Assembly (NCBI GenBank): GCA_963624605.1
Contig: CAVFQD010000021.1
Span: forward strand, 1-25,869
From: Fimenecus sp963624605
GTDB taxonomy: Bacteria > Bacillota > Clostridia > Oscillospirales > Acutalibacteraceae
Length of the DNA: 25,869 bases
Direction of reading: 5' to 3'
The notes beneath the pieces are model-generated. The model made no database searches. It worked only from the letters and a program-made list of their open reading frames with translations, and was not told where the DNA came from. Shown piece after piece: positions 16,189 to 24,359 of the stretch; position 1 is the first letter of the stretch, and each line of letters begins with the position of its first letter. A program made the position numbers and the translations under genes.

Positions 16189-16914
16189 TTATATTACAAT
16201 TCCGCCGTTGACGGATATGACCTGCCCCGTAATATATCCCGCTCCGTCGGAGCACAGGAAAGAAACGGTATTTGCCACATCCTGCGCCGTCCCGAGCCTC
16301 GCAAGAGGAATTTCCTCTTTAAGCGCCTGCTTATCCTCTTCGGAAAACGCCGACATCATATCTGTTTCAACAACCCCGGGAGATACTGCGTTCACACATA
16401 TTCCCGACAGTCCGACCTCCTTTGCGAGTGCCTTTGTCATTCCTATTATTCCCGCCTTTGCGGCTGAATAATGTACCTCGCATGATCCGCCCGTTTCACC
16501 CCACATTGAGGTTATATTGATTATCCTGCCCGACTTTGCGCTTATCATAGACGGCAGAACCGCTCTCGAAAAATAAAACGACCCCGAGAGGTCAACGCCT
16601 ATCATTCTGTTCCAGTCTTCGTCGGTAATGTCGGTAAAGAGCTTCTGCTGTGCTATACCGGCATTGTTTATAAGCACATCTGTTCTTTTCCGCTCTTTGA
16701 TTATTTCGTTTACGGTATTGTTAACGCTTTTTGAATCGGAAGCATCGCATTTATAAGCCTTTACATTTGGATAAAGCTCACTTTCAAGTTCTTTCGCAAG
16801 ACCTTCCGAGAAATTGTAAACCGCCGCAACAAAAAAGCCGTCGGCAACAAGCTTTTTTGTTATTGCCCTGCCTATTCCCCTTGAAGCGCCTGTAACTATC
16901 GCTGTTTTCTGCAT
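16189..16914 (-). CDS. fabG: Short-chain dehydrogenase/reductase, FabG-like 3-oxoacyl-ACP reductase
   Basis: A 241-aa classical SDR using NAD(P)H to reduce a ketone, with 3-oxoacyl-ACP the usual FabG substrate. It shows the Rossmann motif T-G-A-S-R-G-I-G near the N-terminus, N-N-A-G in the middle, the catalytic Ser in N-I-T-S-M-W and the Y-S-A-A-K pair, then V-S-P-G. The C-terminus V-x-G-G-I matches FabG. I start at the ATG at 16914, six bases after AAGGTG; the ATG at 16920 is too close to it. It lies alone, outside any fatty-acid synthesis cluster and divergent from the SCP2/aminotransferase/transketolase operon. It may therefore reduce a different keto substrate in that pathway. FabG as a name is by similarity only. 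Confidence 0.8.
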   Translation of the reverse strand: MQKTAIVTGASRGIGRAITKKLVADGFFVAAVYNFSEGLAKELESELYPNVKAYKCDASDSKSVNNTVNEIIKERKRTDVLINNAGIAQQKLFTDITDEDWNRMIGVDLSGSFYFSRAVLPSMISAKSGRIINITSMWGETGGSCEVHYSAAKAGIIGMTKALAKEVGLSGICVNAVSPGVVETDMMSAFSEEDKQALKEEIPLARLGTAQDVANTVSFLCSDGAGYITGQVISVNGGIVI

Positions 16915-16930
16915 TTTCATCACCTTTTTT

Positions 16931-16960
16931 ATTGTAGCATATCAGCACCGAAAACTACAA
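16931..16960 (-). promoter_or_regulatory. Promoter for the SDR gene, extended -10 type
   Basis: Minus-strand TTGTAG (16960-16955), 18-nt spacer, TACAAT (16936-16931) preceded by TGC (extended -10). The mRNA leader would be very short (about 10 nt). Confidence 0.5.
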
Positions 16961-17037
16961 TCTTTTTGTTTCGATTTATCTTTTTTATTTTTTTGATAAG
17001 TTTTTAACAATTTTTACTCCGATGCAAGCTTTATTTA

Positions 17038-17066
17038 TTGACTTAAAGGGCAGTTTTTGATATTAT
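17038..17066 (+). promoter_or_regulatory. Sigma-A promoter of the SCP2-aminotransferase-transketolase operon
   Basis: TTGACT (17038-17043), 17-nt spacer, TATTAT (17061-17066). Predicted start is near 17073, about 34 nt before the first gene. It is overlapped by a palindrome. Confidence 0.8.
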
Positions 17067-17075
17067 TATATCAAA
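17056..17075. promoter_or_regulatory. Candidate operator: 20-bp palindrome over the -10 box
   Basis: TTTGATAT-TATT-ATATCAAA is a perfect 8-bp inverted repeat with a 4-nt spacer. It covers the -10 box and the predicted transcription start. A dimeric repressor bound here would block RNA polymerase. Confidence 0.55.
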
Positions 17076-17106
17076 TATTTCATACTATTATATAGGAGGA
17101 ATCATT

Positions 17107-17868
17107 TTGACAGATTCAAGAACAATGGCGTACATAAATATGTATGCGGTACTCGGAACACTCGAAAATCTTTGCGAGCTTGACGGCAAAGCAAGGGAGC
17201 TTATTTCCGGAATGAAAAAGCCCGTTTCAATCGGCTTTACCGTTACGGACGGACCGAGCGCAACGATAACCTTTTCTTCAAAGGGCTGTCGTATGGAGGA
17301 CGGCTTAAAGGAATGCGATATCAAAATTCCCTTCTCCTCCTGCGAAAAATTCAACGGAATGATCGACGGAACGGTTACACCCGTACCCGTTAAGGGCTTT
17401 ACGAAGATAAACTTCCTTTTGAAAACCTTTGTCGCACTTACTGACAGGCTTGCCGAGCTTATGCGTCCGACAGAGGATATGCTCAAGGACAGAGAAACCT
17501 TTATTCTCTCAACTCAGCTCACATTTTACACCATTTGCGTTGCAATGGCACAGATAGCCAATCAGGACCCCATAGGTCAGGCAAGCGCCTCCTATATGGT
17601 TGACGGCGACATTTTAATCGGTATCAAAAACGGTCCTATGGGAACAATCCGTGTTAAGGACCATCATCTTGTCGCAATCAAAAAGGCTCCCGAAAGTCCG
17701 AGAGCCGTTATGACCTTTGCTGATTATGACCTTGCAAGCGACCTTTTCAACGGCAGGGTAAACGCTCTTGAAGAGCTCGGCAGAGGCACTGTTGAAATCA
17801 AGGGTATGGCTTCAATGGTCGACAATATGAACAGACTTCTTGACAGAGTCGCTTTGTACTTAGCATAA
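17107..17868 (+). CDS. Tandem SCP2-like (sterol carrier fold) protein, first gene of operon
   Basis: A 253-aa protein with no signal peptide. Two SCP2-like halves (about 35-115 and 155-253) are joined by a helical linker. The second half has the pattern A-V-M-T-F-A-D-Y-D-L-A then L-F-N-G, G-x-V-E-I-K-G and a final amphipathic helix, which fits the SCP2 lipid-transfer/hydrophobic-pocket fold. The start is TTG at 17107, fixed by a strong AGGAGG six to eight bases upstream. The aminotransferase gene follows 13 nt after its stop. SCP2 domains bind or carry acyl or other hydrophobic ligands, so this may hold the substrate for the enzymes encoded next to it. The fold assignment is by pattern only; a similar protein is encoded by the last gene of the operon. 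Confidence 0.6.
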   Translation: MTDSRTMAYINMYAVLGTLENLCELDGKARELISGMKKPVSIGFTVTDGPSATITFSSKGCRMEDGLKECDIKIPFSSCEKFNGMIDGTVTPVPVKGFTKINFLLKTFVALTDRLAELMRPTEDMLKDRETFILSTQLTFYTICVAMAQIANQDPIGQASASYMVDGDILIGIKNGPMGTIRVKDHHLVAIKKAPESPRAVMTFADYDLASDLFNGRVNALEELGRGTVEIKGMASMVDNMNRLLDRVALYLA

Positions 17869-17881
17869 GGAGGAAAAACAG

Positions 17882-19147
17882 ATGAGTAAATTTCCCGAAT
17901 ACAAACACGATAAAGGCCGTGAATACTTTGACAGGGCGCTCAAGGTAATTCCGGCAGGCATATACGGACATCTCGGACCGTCGGAGGGACTTTGGATTCC
18001 GATAAACAAATGGCCCTTCTTCTCGGAAAAGGCTCAGGGCTCATATTTCTGGGATGTTGACGGCAATAAATATATCGACTATATGTGCGCTTACGGTCCC
18101 AATGTTCTCGGCTATAACGACCCGGATGTTGACGCAGCGGCTATGGAGCAGCTCAAAAAGGGCAACTGCACAACCTCTCCCGGCAAGGTAATGGTTGAAT
18201 GTGCTGAAAACCTTGTTGACACCGTAGCTTCCGCCGACTGGGCGTTCTTTTGCAAGAACGGCTCGGACACGACCACGCTTGCGGTTATGAGCGCAAGAGC
18301 TCACACCCACAAGAAAAAAATGATTTTCCTCAAGGGCTATTACCACGGTGACTTCCAGTGGGCTCAGAAAATCGACTATCCCGGTATTCTCCCCGAAGAG
18401 GTTGCAAACAATGTTGTCGTTCCGTGGTTTGACATAAAGGCTCTTGACGAGGTATGGGACAGATATGACGGCGATGTTGCGGGTCTTATCGCTCAGCCAT
18501 ACGACCACGGCAACTTCAAGGATAACGAAGTGGCTACAAAGGAATATTGGGCTTCCGTCCGCAAATGGTGCGACGACCACGGCGTAGTTCTCATTTTCGA
18601 CGATGTACGCACGGGCTTCCGTCTTGACCTTGCGGGAAGCGACCACTACTACGGCATTAAGGCAGACCTCATCTGCTTTTGCAAGGCGCTTGCAAACGGC
18701 TATAATATGTCGGCTCTCTGCGGCGGCGAGCATATGAAAGCTACCGTTTCGGGTATGACCTACACGGGCTCCTATTGGATGAGTTCCGTTCCGTTTGCGG
18801 CTTCAATAGCCTGCATCAACAAGATGAAAAAGCTCGACACCCCAACCCTGTTCCGCAAGCTCGGCACACAGGTTACGGAGGGCTTTAAGGCGGCAGCGGC
18901 AAACAATGGCTTTGACCTTGTTGTTTCGGGCGAACCGGCGTTGTTCTATCTAAGAATAGCAAACGACGACAGCCTTATGCTTCATCAGGAATGGATTGCG
19001 GAATGTGTATCGAGAGGTCTTTTCCTCGCTTCGCACCACAACCATTTCATAAACGCTTCTCTTACCGAGGACGACATCAAGGTTTCCGTGGACATTGCGG
19101 AGGACGCGTTCAACGCAGTACGCAAGAACCACCCCGAGCTGTTTTAA
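17882..19147 (+). CDS. Class III PLP-dependent aminotransferase, second copy
   Basis: A 421-aa cytoplasmic PLP enzyme close in length to GSA aminomutase. It shows W-D-V-D-G-N-K-Y-I-D at 57-66, N-G-S-D-T-T at 126-131 for the PLP phosphate, Y-Y-H-G at 153-156, F-D-D-V-R-T-G-F-R at 239-247 (Asp240) and the Schiff-base lysine at 268 (F-C-K-A-L-A-N-G-Y). An aggagg site precedes the ATG. It differs clearly from the minus-strand class III enzyme 4 kb away (no N-terminal extension, D-D in place of D-E), so it is not a recent duplicate. Placement before a split transketolase suggests that it aminates or deaminates a sugar- or ketol-type compound; the substrate is not known. Confidence 0.87.
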   Translation: MSKFPEYKHDKGREYFDRALKVIPAGIYGHLGPSEGLWIPINKWPFFSEKAQGSYFWDVDGNKYIDYMCAYGPNVLGYNDPDVDAAAMEQLKKGNCTTSPGKVMVECAENLVDTVASADWAFFCKNGSDTTTLAVMSARAHTHKKKMIFLKGYYHGDFQWAQKIDYPGILPEEVANNVVVPWFDIKALDEVWDRYDGDVAGLIAQPYDHGNFKDNEVATKEYWASVRKWCDDHGVVLIFDDVRTGFRLDLAGSDHYYGIKADLICFCKALANGYNMSALCGGEHMKATVSGMTYTGSYWMSSVPFAASIACINKMKKLDTPTLFRKLGTQVTEGFKAAAANNGFDLVVSGEPALFYLRIANDDSLMLHQEWIAECVSRGLFLASHHNHFINASLTEDDIKVSVDIAEDAFNAVRKNHPELF

Positions 19148-19159
19148 TTTAGGATTCTG

Positions 19160-19181
19160 ACGGGCGGAACTTGCCGCCCGT
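19160..19181 (+). other. GC-rich intercistronic hairpin after the second aminotransferase
   Basis: ACGGGCGG (19160-19167) pairs with CCGCCCGT (19174-19181) around AACTTG, inside the 56-nt gap before the transketolase genes. The AATATAAAA that follows is not a U-tract, so read-through is expected. It probably tunes the ratio of upstream and downstream products. It resembles the hairpin at 12470-12501. Confidence 0.6.
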
Positions 19182-19203
19182 AATATAAAAAGGAGGCAAT
19201 TCT

Positions 19204-20085
19204 ATGGCTAATTTACCCAAGCAGGAATGGTTGGCACTCGAAAATAAAGCTTATGACCTTCGTAAGCTTTGCTTGCAGACAACAATGTGGGCAGGCAGCG
19301 GACATATCGGCGGCGGCTTGAGTGTAATGGATCTTCTTACCGTTCTTTATCACAAATATCTCAACATCAAGGTTGACGACCCCCAGTGGGAGGACAGAGA
19401 CCGCTTTATCCTCAGTAAAGGGCACGCAGGCATAGCTTACGCTCCCGTACTTTGCGACAAGGGCTTCAACGACCCCGAGCAGCTTAAAACATTTAACCTT
19501 TCGGGCTCAAAGATGGGAATCCACCTTGACTCAAACAAGGTTGCGGGCGTTGACGCTTCGACAGGCTCGCTCGGCCACGGCGTTTCCATTGCGGCTGGTA
19601 CGGCTCTTGCGGCAAGACTTATGAACAAGGATTACCTTACATATGTTGTAACGGGCGACGGCGAGCTCGGCGAAGGCTCAAACTGGGAAGGCTTTATGAC
19701 CATTAACCACTATCAGCTTTCAAACTGCATCGTATTTATTGACCGTAACCACTGTATGATTGACGGCCCGACAGAGGAAGTTATGAAGCTTGAGCCCCTC
19801 GCAGACAAGATGAGAGCATTCGGCTTCAATACGCTTTGCGTTGACGGCAACAATATCGGCGAGCTTTGCGACGCTATCGACGAAGCTGTTGCAAGAAGCA
19901 AGGAAAAATGTGCTCCGACCTGTATCCTTATGGACACACAGAAGGGCGCAGGCATCAAGTCAATCGCAGGCGACTATCACTGCCACTATATGGCTATTGA
20001 CGACGACACCTTTGCAAAATACAGCAAGGACCTTGAAGAGGATTACCGTCAGAGAGTTGCAAGAGCGGAAAAGGAGGGCAAATAA
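19204..20085 (+). CDS. tkt: Transketolase, N-terminal (ThDP-binding) subunit
   Basis: A 293-aa subunit of a split transketolase, which moves a two-carbon ketol unit between sugar phosphates with thiamine diphosphate. It has S-G-H-I-G-G-G-L-S (32-40), S-K-G-H-A (71-75), S-L-G-H-G (122-126), and the ThDP/Mg motif from G-D-G-E-L-G-E-G at 151-158 to D-R-N at 180-182. Length fits the N-terminal half of a full-length (~650 aa) enzyme. AAGGAGG precedes the ATG. The partner gene begins two bases after its stop, so the two subunits are made together. Split transketolases are common in clostridia, but some act in specialised sugar or sulfosugar pathways instead of the pentose phosphate pathway. Confidence 0.93.
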   Translation: MANLPKQEWLALENKAYDLRKLCLQTTMWAGSGHIGGGLSVMDLLTVLYHKYLNIKVDDPQWEDRDRFILSKGHAGIAYAPVLCDKGFNDPEQLKTFNLSGSKMGIHLDSNKVAGVDASTGSLGHGVSIAAGTALAARLMNKDYLTYVVTGDGELGEGSNWEGFMTINHYQLSNCIVFIDRNHCMIDGPTEEVMKLEPLADKMRAFGFNTLCVDGNNIGELCDAIDEAVARSKEKCAPTCILMDTQKGAGIKSIAGDYHCHYMAIDDDTFAKYSKDLEEDYRQRVARAEKEGK

Positions 20086-20087
20086 TT

Positions 20088-21098
20088 ATGGCAGGCGGAT
20101 TTGTATATAACGCAATCGACCAGACGGAAGTTGCAACAGCCGAAATCTACGGCAAGGCAATTTCGGATATAATGCAGAAGGACCCCAAGGTTTGTGCAAT
20201 CACAGCCGACCTTGCAAAGTCTACAAAGTTGGGCGATGTTCTTAAAACTTGCCCCGAAAGAGTTATCAATGTAGGTATTGCGGAGCAGGATATGTTCGGC
20301 ATAGGCGCAGGTATGGCGAGAGCTGGTATGATTCCTTTCATTTCGGGCTTCTCGGTATTCACATCAATGCGTGCCTGCGACCAGCTCCACACCGACATCT
20401 GCTATCAGAATGTAAACGCTAAAATCATTGCCACTCATGCAGGTACTTCGTTCGGTCAGGCGGGCTCGACCCACCACGCAATCGTTGACCTTGCAATAAC
20501 AAGGGCAATGCCCAACCTTACGGTTATCGTTCCCGCAGACGGTCTTGAAACGGCAAATGCCGTAAATGCGGCTTATGAAAACTACGGACCTTATTACATC
20601 CGTATCAACCGCGGCTTTGACCGTGTCCTCTATGACAATATGGACTACGGCTTCGAGGTCGGAAAGGCTGTTGAAATTCATCCCGGAACCGACATCACGG
20701 TTATTGCTTGCGGCTCATGCGTATTCCAGGCAAAGCAGGCTGCGGAATTCCTTGAAAACGCAGAGGGCTTAAAGGTTCGTGTACTCAATATGCATACCAT
20801 CAAGCCGATTGATAAGGACGCAATTATCAAGGCGGTTATGGATACAAGAAGAATTATAACCGTTGAGGACCATTCGGTTATCGGCGGTCTCGGCTCGGCT
20901 GTTGCCGAAGTTATGGCTGAAGCAGGCAAGGGCTGTGCGTTCAAGAGACTCGGTCATCAGGACAAATTCGCTCCCATCGGTCTCCACGAGGACATTATGT
21001 CCGAGGTCGGCATCGACGCAAACGGCATAATCGCCGCTGTGCGTGAGGTTATGAAAGCCGACTTCGAAGAGGACGATAACTGGGACGACGATGTATAA
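20088..21098 (+). CDS. tkt: Transketolase, C-terminal (pyrimidine-binding) subunit
   Basis: A 336-aa second subunit of the split transketolase. It carries the Pyr domain (about 12-170) with the ThDP-activating glutamate in N-V-G-I-A-E-Q at Glu66, F-G-Q-A-G-S-T-H-H (122-130) and D-L-A-I-x-R-A, and the C-terminal transketolase domain (about 190-315) with I-T-V-E-D-H-S. The ATG follows the N-subunit stop after two bases; GGAGGG inside the end of that gene is the ribosome site. The last ~12 residues are strongly acidic (D-F-E-E-D-D-N-W-D-D-D-V), an unusual tail that could interact with a neighbour protein. With the preceding gene it should form an alpha2-beta2 enzyme with the active site between the subunits. 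Confidence 0.93.
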   Translation: MAGGFVYNAIDQTEVATAEIYGKAISDIMQKDPKVCAITADLAKSTKLGDVLKTCPERVINVGIAEQDMFGIGAGMARAGMIPFISGFSVFTSMRACDQLHTDICYQNVNAKIIATHAGTSFGQAGSTHHAIVDLAITRAMPNLTVIVPADGLETANAVNAAYENYGPYYIRINRGFDRVLYDNMDYGFEVGKAVEIHPGTDITVIACGSCVFQAKQAAEFLENAEGLKVRVLNMHTIKPIDKDAIIKAVMDTRRIITVEDHSVIGGLGSAVAEVMAEAGKGCAFKRLGHQDKFAPIGLHEDIMSEVGIDANGIIAAVREVMKADFEEDDNWDDDV

Positions 21099-21143
21099 GA
21101 AATACATTGAGATTGATTATATATCGGAAAGTGAGTTGATTAA

Positions 21144-21953
21144 ATGCATACTAAAGAAGAGCTTTATGCCAATAAAATATTTTTCAATGCCGCATTGCCT
21201 CTTATCAAGGTAATTGCGCAGGATGTTCCGTCGCTTAAAAAGCAGTACGAAAAGGTGCACGCCGTTATTCAGGTAAGTGCGCTCGACCCGGACGCAGAGG
21301 GCGGAAAAATCGGAATGCATTATGTTATAAACGGACCCGACGATTGGCTTATTCATCTTAACAAGGTTGACCCCAAGCCGCATATCGAGCTTGAATTCAA
21401 GTCCGTTGAAGCGATGAACGCATTCTTCAAGGGCAAAATTTTGCCCGCAACTCTCCCGAAGATGAGAGGAATTGCAAAGCATTTCGGCGCTTTCAAGGCA
21501 TTCTTGATGACGCTTCTTAAAATGTCGAGCGTGCTTTCGGCAACCACTCCTCCCGAAAAGGAAGAGGACAAACAGCTTATGGTTAAATGTATGTTCTATC
21601 TCCTTTCGAGCGGCATAAGCCAGCTTAACAAGATGGGACACGAAGAAATACACAACTGGACGCTCAAATCCCCCGACCGTGTTTACGCACTTGCGGTTGA
21701 CGGTCATCCCGAGGTTTCGGCGTTTATCAGAATTAAAGCCGGCAAGTCAAGAGCAGGCAGAGGCGAATACAAACGGGCAATGCCGTTCTTCACACTTCGC
21801 TTTGACACACTTGATTCGGCTCTCGGAACGCTCCTCGGAACAGACGATATGCTTACCGCTGTCAAGCAGGGTCATATCATTATGGACGGTGCGCCCGAGT
21901 TCGGCGGTCAGTTCGGCGGCTTTATGCTTGCTGTCGGCGACTTGGCTAAATAA
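21144..21953 (+). CDS. Second SCP2-like protein, last gene of operon
   Basis: A 269-aa soluble protein with the same layout as the first operon gene: an SCP2-like half (about 38-125, W-L-I-H-L then H-I-E-L-E-F-K-S and F-F-K-G-K), a helical middle (about 112-165), and a second SCP2-like half (about 170-269, F-F-T-L-R-F-D-T then G-H-I-I-M-D-G-A-P-E). Identity to the first is low, so they are old relatives at most. The gene starts 45 nt after the transketolase stop with a weak ribosome site (AAGTGAG), and ends at a strong terminator. A pair of putative hydrophobic-ligand carriers flanking the enzymes suggests a lipid-linked or acyl substrate. The fold call needs a structure or profile comparison. 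Confidence 0.55.
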   Translation: MHTKEELYANKIFFNAALPLIKVIAQDVPSLKKQYEKVHAVIQVSALDPDAEGGKIGMHYVINGPDDWLIHLNKVDPKPHIELEFKSVEAMNAFFKGKILPATLPKMRGIAKHFGAFKAFLMTLLKMSSVLSATTPPEKEEDKQLMVKCMFYLLSSGISQLNKMGHEEIHNWTLKSPDRVYALAVDGHPEVSAFIRIKAGKSRAGRGEYKRAMPFFTLRFDTLDSALGTLLGTDDMLTAVKQGHIIMDGAPEFGGQFGGFMLAVGDLAK

Positions 21954-21974
21954 AGCCGAATATCATTACTTACA

Positions 21975-22009
21975 AAAAGAACCTATCCGTAAGGATAGGT
22001 TCTTTTCTT
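21975..22009. terminator. Strong bidirectional terminator after the five-gene operon
   Basis: A perfect 14-bp stem (AAAAGAACCTATCC / GGATAGGTTCTTTT) with a GTAA loop and T-rich tails on both strands. It also stops the convergent small-gene transcript from the right. No gene is seen from 22010 to 22116. Confidence 0.92.
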
Positions 22010-22116
22010 GTCCTTAGTATTTTTCAAATCAAGCGCATCGACCACATAACACTTTATGGCAAGTTAAATTTAATTTATTTTTTAATCAGTCACTGTGTTT
22101 AACAAACATATAAAAC

Positions 22117-22236
22117 TTACACCTTCGTTTTAGGTAGACTATCTGTGTCATCTTCATCGCTTGAATTGTTCAAAAGATAGTTATTTAGCTCATAAAATGT
22201 TATTAGTTTACATTTGTCTTTGCAATTATTGATCAC
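22117..22236 (-). CDS. 39-aa small ORF, possibly the displaced tail of the upstream gene
   Basis: The GTG start overlaps the stop of the 70-aa membrane-protein gene by four bases (GTGA). The product is hydrophilic with an acidic stretch (S-S-D-E-D-D-T-D-S) and two cysteines near its N-terminus. It could be a translationally coupled small protein. Alternatively it is the cytoplasmic tail of the upstream protein: adding one A to the run at 22241-22244 would join the two frames into N-K-L-K-N-E-V-I-N-N-C. The residue composition looks protein-like, but there is no independent ribosome site. Confidence 0.45.
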   Translation of the reverse strand: MINNCKDKCKLITFYELNNYLLNNSSDEDDTDSLPKTKV

Positions 22237-22445
22237 TTCATTTTCAACTTGTTAATTATAAAATCTCTCAAGAAAGATAATGCAACAATAATTATTGGTA
22301 TTGCGACCATAATTATTGTTATTTTTGAGCTACCAATCAATGAACATGCTTTAGCAAAACTATATATTACTATTTCTGAAATGACCAATATTAAAATCAA
22401 ACAAATAGTAGTGATTGTATAGAATCGTTTTTTATTCATATCCAT
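22233..22445 (-). CDS. Small two-TM membrane protein
   Basis: A 70-aa protein with two hydrophobic helices at about 8-30 and 42-59 and a basic C-terminus (N-K-L-K-M-K). GAGG precedes the ATG at a normal distance. It lies 20 nt downstream of the broken secreted-protein gene. Small two-TM proteins next to secreted peptides are often immunity or export helpers, but nothing in the sequence proves this. The end may be a frameshift artefact, because the following short ORF reads on naturally in another frame. Function unknown. Confidence 0.6.
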   Translation of the reverse strand: MDMNKKRFYTITTICLILILVISEIVIYSFAKACSLIGSSKITIIMVAIPIIIVALSFLRDFIINKLKMK

Positions 22446-22465
22446 CTGTGCCTCTATATATTTCT

Positions 22466-23092
22466 TTAAAGGGTATATTTGCTATATGGGCCATACACAT
22501 CCCCAGTGCTCGGTCGAAATGTCCAATCTAAGCGCGCTTGTACAGAGCCATTATTTTGGACATGAGTATAGCCAACACAGTCTACATAAGCGCCTGCACA
22601 TGCAGCAGCAACCACACTCAGAGCAGTCAGCCCAATTTTTGCAATAACGCCAATTTTTCCAACATTAGGAATAACAGTGGCAATAACAGCAGCAAGGGCA
22701 GCAGCCGCAATTCCCTGAACCCATGTTATGCGCTTGGTAGTTGAATCATGTAATTTCCAATAATTTTCAGATAACGGTGCTATAACATTTCTATTGCAAG
22801 AATTATTCAACGAAACAGCATTTTCAATTTACGCTATAGGTTCATCATTTAAAAATACCGTTCCAGAAATTTGATTATAATAGAGAATATCTTCGGTATT
22901 TAAAGTTAAATTTATTATATGCGTAAATGTTTCTCCGTTAATAGTTTCATCTACATATTGATAATCCATTCCGTCAATTTTTATTATATCCTTTTCAGCA
23001 GTATCAGACTTTCTACCTGCCGCCGCTGTACTAAAAGTACAAGTGCTTATAATAATCAAAACTAAAAATATACAAATTACTTTTTTCTTCAT
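22466..23092 (-). pseudogene. Secreted protein gene interrupted by an in-frame stop
   Basis: Two ORFs lie in the same frame and are divided only by TAA at 22829-22831. The first (87 aa, 22829-23092) has AAGGAG before its ATG and a signal peptide (residues 1-25, ending S-T-A-A-A). The second (22466-22828) has no ATG and no ribosome site; its first possible start is a TTG at 22810. Read through, they give a 208-residue product: signal peptide, mixed polar region, then a hydrophobic Ala/Gly/Ile-rich stretch (about two helices) and a polar tail with W-T-F-R-P and Y-G-P-Y. I do not recognise the family; the hydrophobic hairpin faintly recalls bacteriocin-like proteins, which is speculation. The simplest reading is a nonsense mutation or a base-call error. 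If real, only the 87-aa secreted fragment is made. Confidence 0.65.
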
Positions 23093-23168
23093 TATAACTC
23101 TCCTTTTAGATTGTTTCCTTTTGATATATGTTTTTTATTTTGAAAATGTGCAAATTTTTAAATCACTT

Positions 23169-23227
23169 AAAAGTCATCTCCCCCCTTTCGACTTTCTGTT
23201 CTTATTAAAGTCTTTATTCCCCCTTTC
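23169..23227. repeat. Two imperfect direct repeats in the leader of the secreted-protein gene
   Basis: AAAGTC..T.CCCCC(C)TTTC occurs at about 23169-23189 and 23208-23227. On the minus strand these give two G-rich tracts (GAAAGGGGG) ahead of the gene. They could be regulatory sites or decoy ribosome-binding sites. Confidence 0.4.
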
Positions 23228-23238
23228 TTGAAAATTTC

Positions 23239-23247
23239 ATTATAGCA
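23239..23247 (-). promoter_or_regulatory. Extended -10 promoter for the broken secreted-protein gene
   Basis: Minus-strand TGCTATAAT (TG-n-TATAAT) without a good -35 box. It gives a leader of about 140 nt to the start at 23092. Confidence 0.5.
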
Positions 23248-23310
23248 GAGCACCCCACATCATTTTGAATTTTATCATTAGTTAATTCTTATTCACGCAC
23301 ACTTTAATCC

Positions 23311-23460
23311 GTGCGAAGCGCCCGCAATTTTTCATACTTCATTCTTCATTTTTCATTCGCCCGCAAGGGCGCTGCCCCCGCCCTACCGATTAGATATACA
23401 TTTTACTCTGTGCGGTTATTTATAACTTTTACCTCTTCACTCTTCACTATTACCTATTAC
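23311..23460. repeat. Candidate dispersed intergenic repeat (MITE/REP-like)
   Basis: This part of the 344-bp gap from 23093 to 23436 has stacked TTCAT/TTCACT units, CGCCCGCAA twice (23319-23327 and 23358-23366) and a small hairpin CGCCC-GCAA-GGGCG (23358-23371). A second block of TTCACTCTTCACTATTACC type at 23434-23457 runs into the end of the next gene. The composition is unlike the flanks and resembles dispersed repeats common in gut clostridia. No terminal repeats or target duplication are evident. Nothing else is seen in this gap apart from the promoter and G-rich repeats to its left. Confidence 0.4.
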
Positions 23461-23880
23461 TTTACTTAATGTGCTCTGTTCCTGCCAATCGGTTTTGACT
23501 TCTCCGTTGTCGACAAACACAAACAGGCGGTTTTTAACCTGACCAACGGTCGTAAAGCTGTTTTTCGCTTCGTCATATTCTCTCAAATCGGTTGTGATTT
23601 CAACCACCGACATATTCTTGCCGTCGCTCAACACTGTATAGGTACTGAACGCAGGCGCATTTTCGTTCGTTGTAAAGGAGCCGAGTTTTGCCTGAATTTC
23701 GCTGTTGAGCTTTTCAAGCTGTTCGCCGTCCGCACCGTGCAGTTTAACCGCCGCAAGCTTGTAATCGCTCACATTCCAAACGACCGCCTTTGAGAGCGAA
23801 GAATTGTTGTAAACCGTCAGCGCAAGCACCGCAACGAGCTGAACAAAAATTATTACCGCAAAAATTTTTATTTTTTTCAT
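23437..23880 (-). CDS. Membrane-anchored extracytoplasmic protein, unknown
   Basis: A 147-aa protein with an N-terminal signal anchor (about 5-24) and an extracytoplasmic alpha/beta domain. I do not recognise the family. Its ATG overlaps the stop of the upstream frameshifted gene by four bases (ATGA), which shows that the two were translationally coupled. The last eight residues or so (V-I-G-N-S-E-E) are encoded by repeat-like sequence, so the original C-terminus may have been replaced by the element's arrival. Last gene of a small membrane-protein operon; no clear terminator follows. Confidence 0.68.
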   Translation of the reverse strand: MKKIKIFAVIIFVQLVAVLALTVYNNSSLSKAVVWNVSDYKLAAVKLHGADGEQLEKLNSEIQAKLGSFTTNENAPAFSTYTVLSDGKNMSVVEITTDLREYDEAKNSFTTVGQVKNRLFVFVDNGEVKTDWQEQSTLSKVIGNSEE

Positions 23881-24340
23881 TTTGCCTCGCCTCCCGTTTT
23901 AACAACAGCTACATATGGCACATCATCAGCCCCGAAGCTTATCCAAACCTGCCACTCGCTGCCGTTTTCCGCACCCGAAAGTGTGTAGGCAAAATCATTT
24001 GCGGACGAGCATATTTTTCCGCTTTCATATCGGGGACAAGACCGTTTCTTCTTACATACTGCTCGGAAATCCACTCCGTCTGCGAAGCAAGGGAGTATTC
24101 GTTTACATACCTTCCACCGTTCGCGTGGCTCTTTCCGTAGTCGTGCTCGGAAGCGCTTTCGTAAAATTTCAACGGAGCGCCCGTCATTTGACCGTTCGCC
24201 GACATTTCGGTAATGCTTACATTCTCATTGAGCTTCCACTTTCTCGGCACAAGCTCGGCAATTTGAAAAATCAGCAGTACCAATACCGCCGCCTGCATAA
24301 GCGCAAGCAGACCCCACCAAATCCGTTTCTGTGCTTTCAT
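23877..24340 (-). pseudogene. Membrane-anchored extracytoplasmic protein gene with a frameshift
   Basis: Start at ATG 24340, preceded by GGGGG at a normal distance. The N-terminal frame encodes an anchor helix (about 8-27) and a domain with L-V-P-R-x-W-K-L, and continues until about 24014. There a run of five A (minus strand, 24018-24014) shifts the frame. Adding one A joins it to the downstream frame (S-A-N-D-F-A-Y-T-L... G-G-E-A-K) that ends at 23877 with the ATGA overlap to the next gene, which shows this to be the true C-terminus. Intact length would be about 154 aa. The unshifted frame runs to 23939 with a non-coding-looking basic tail. A sequencing error, a real mutation, or slippage at the A-run are all possible. 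Confidence 0.68.
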
Positions 24341-24359
24341 AAAAAAGCCCCCTTTTATA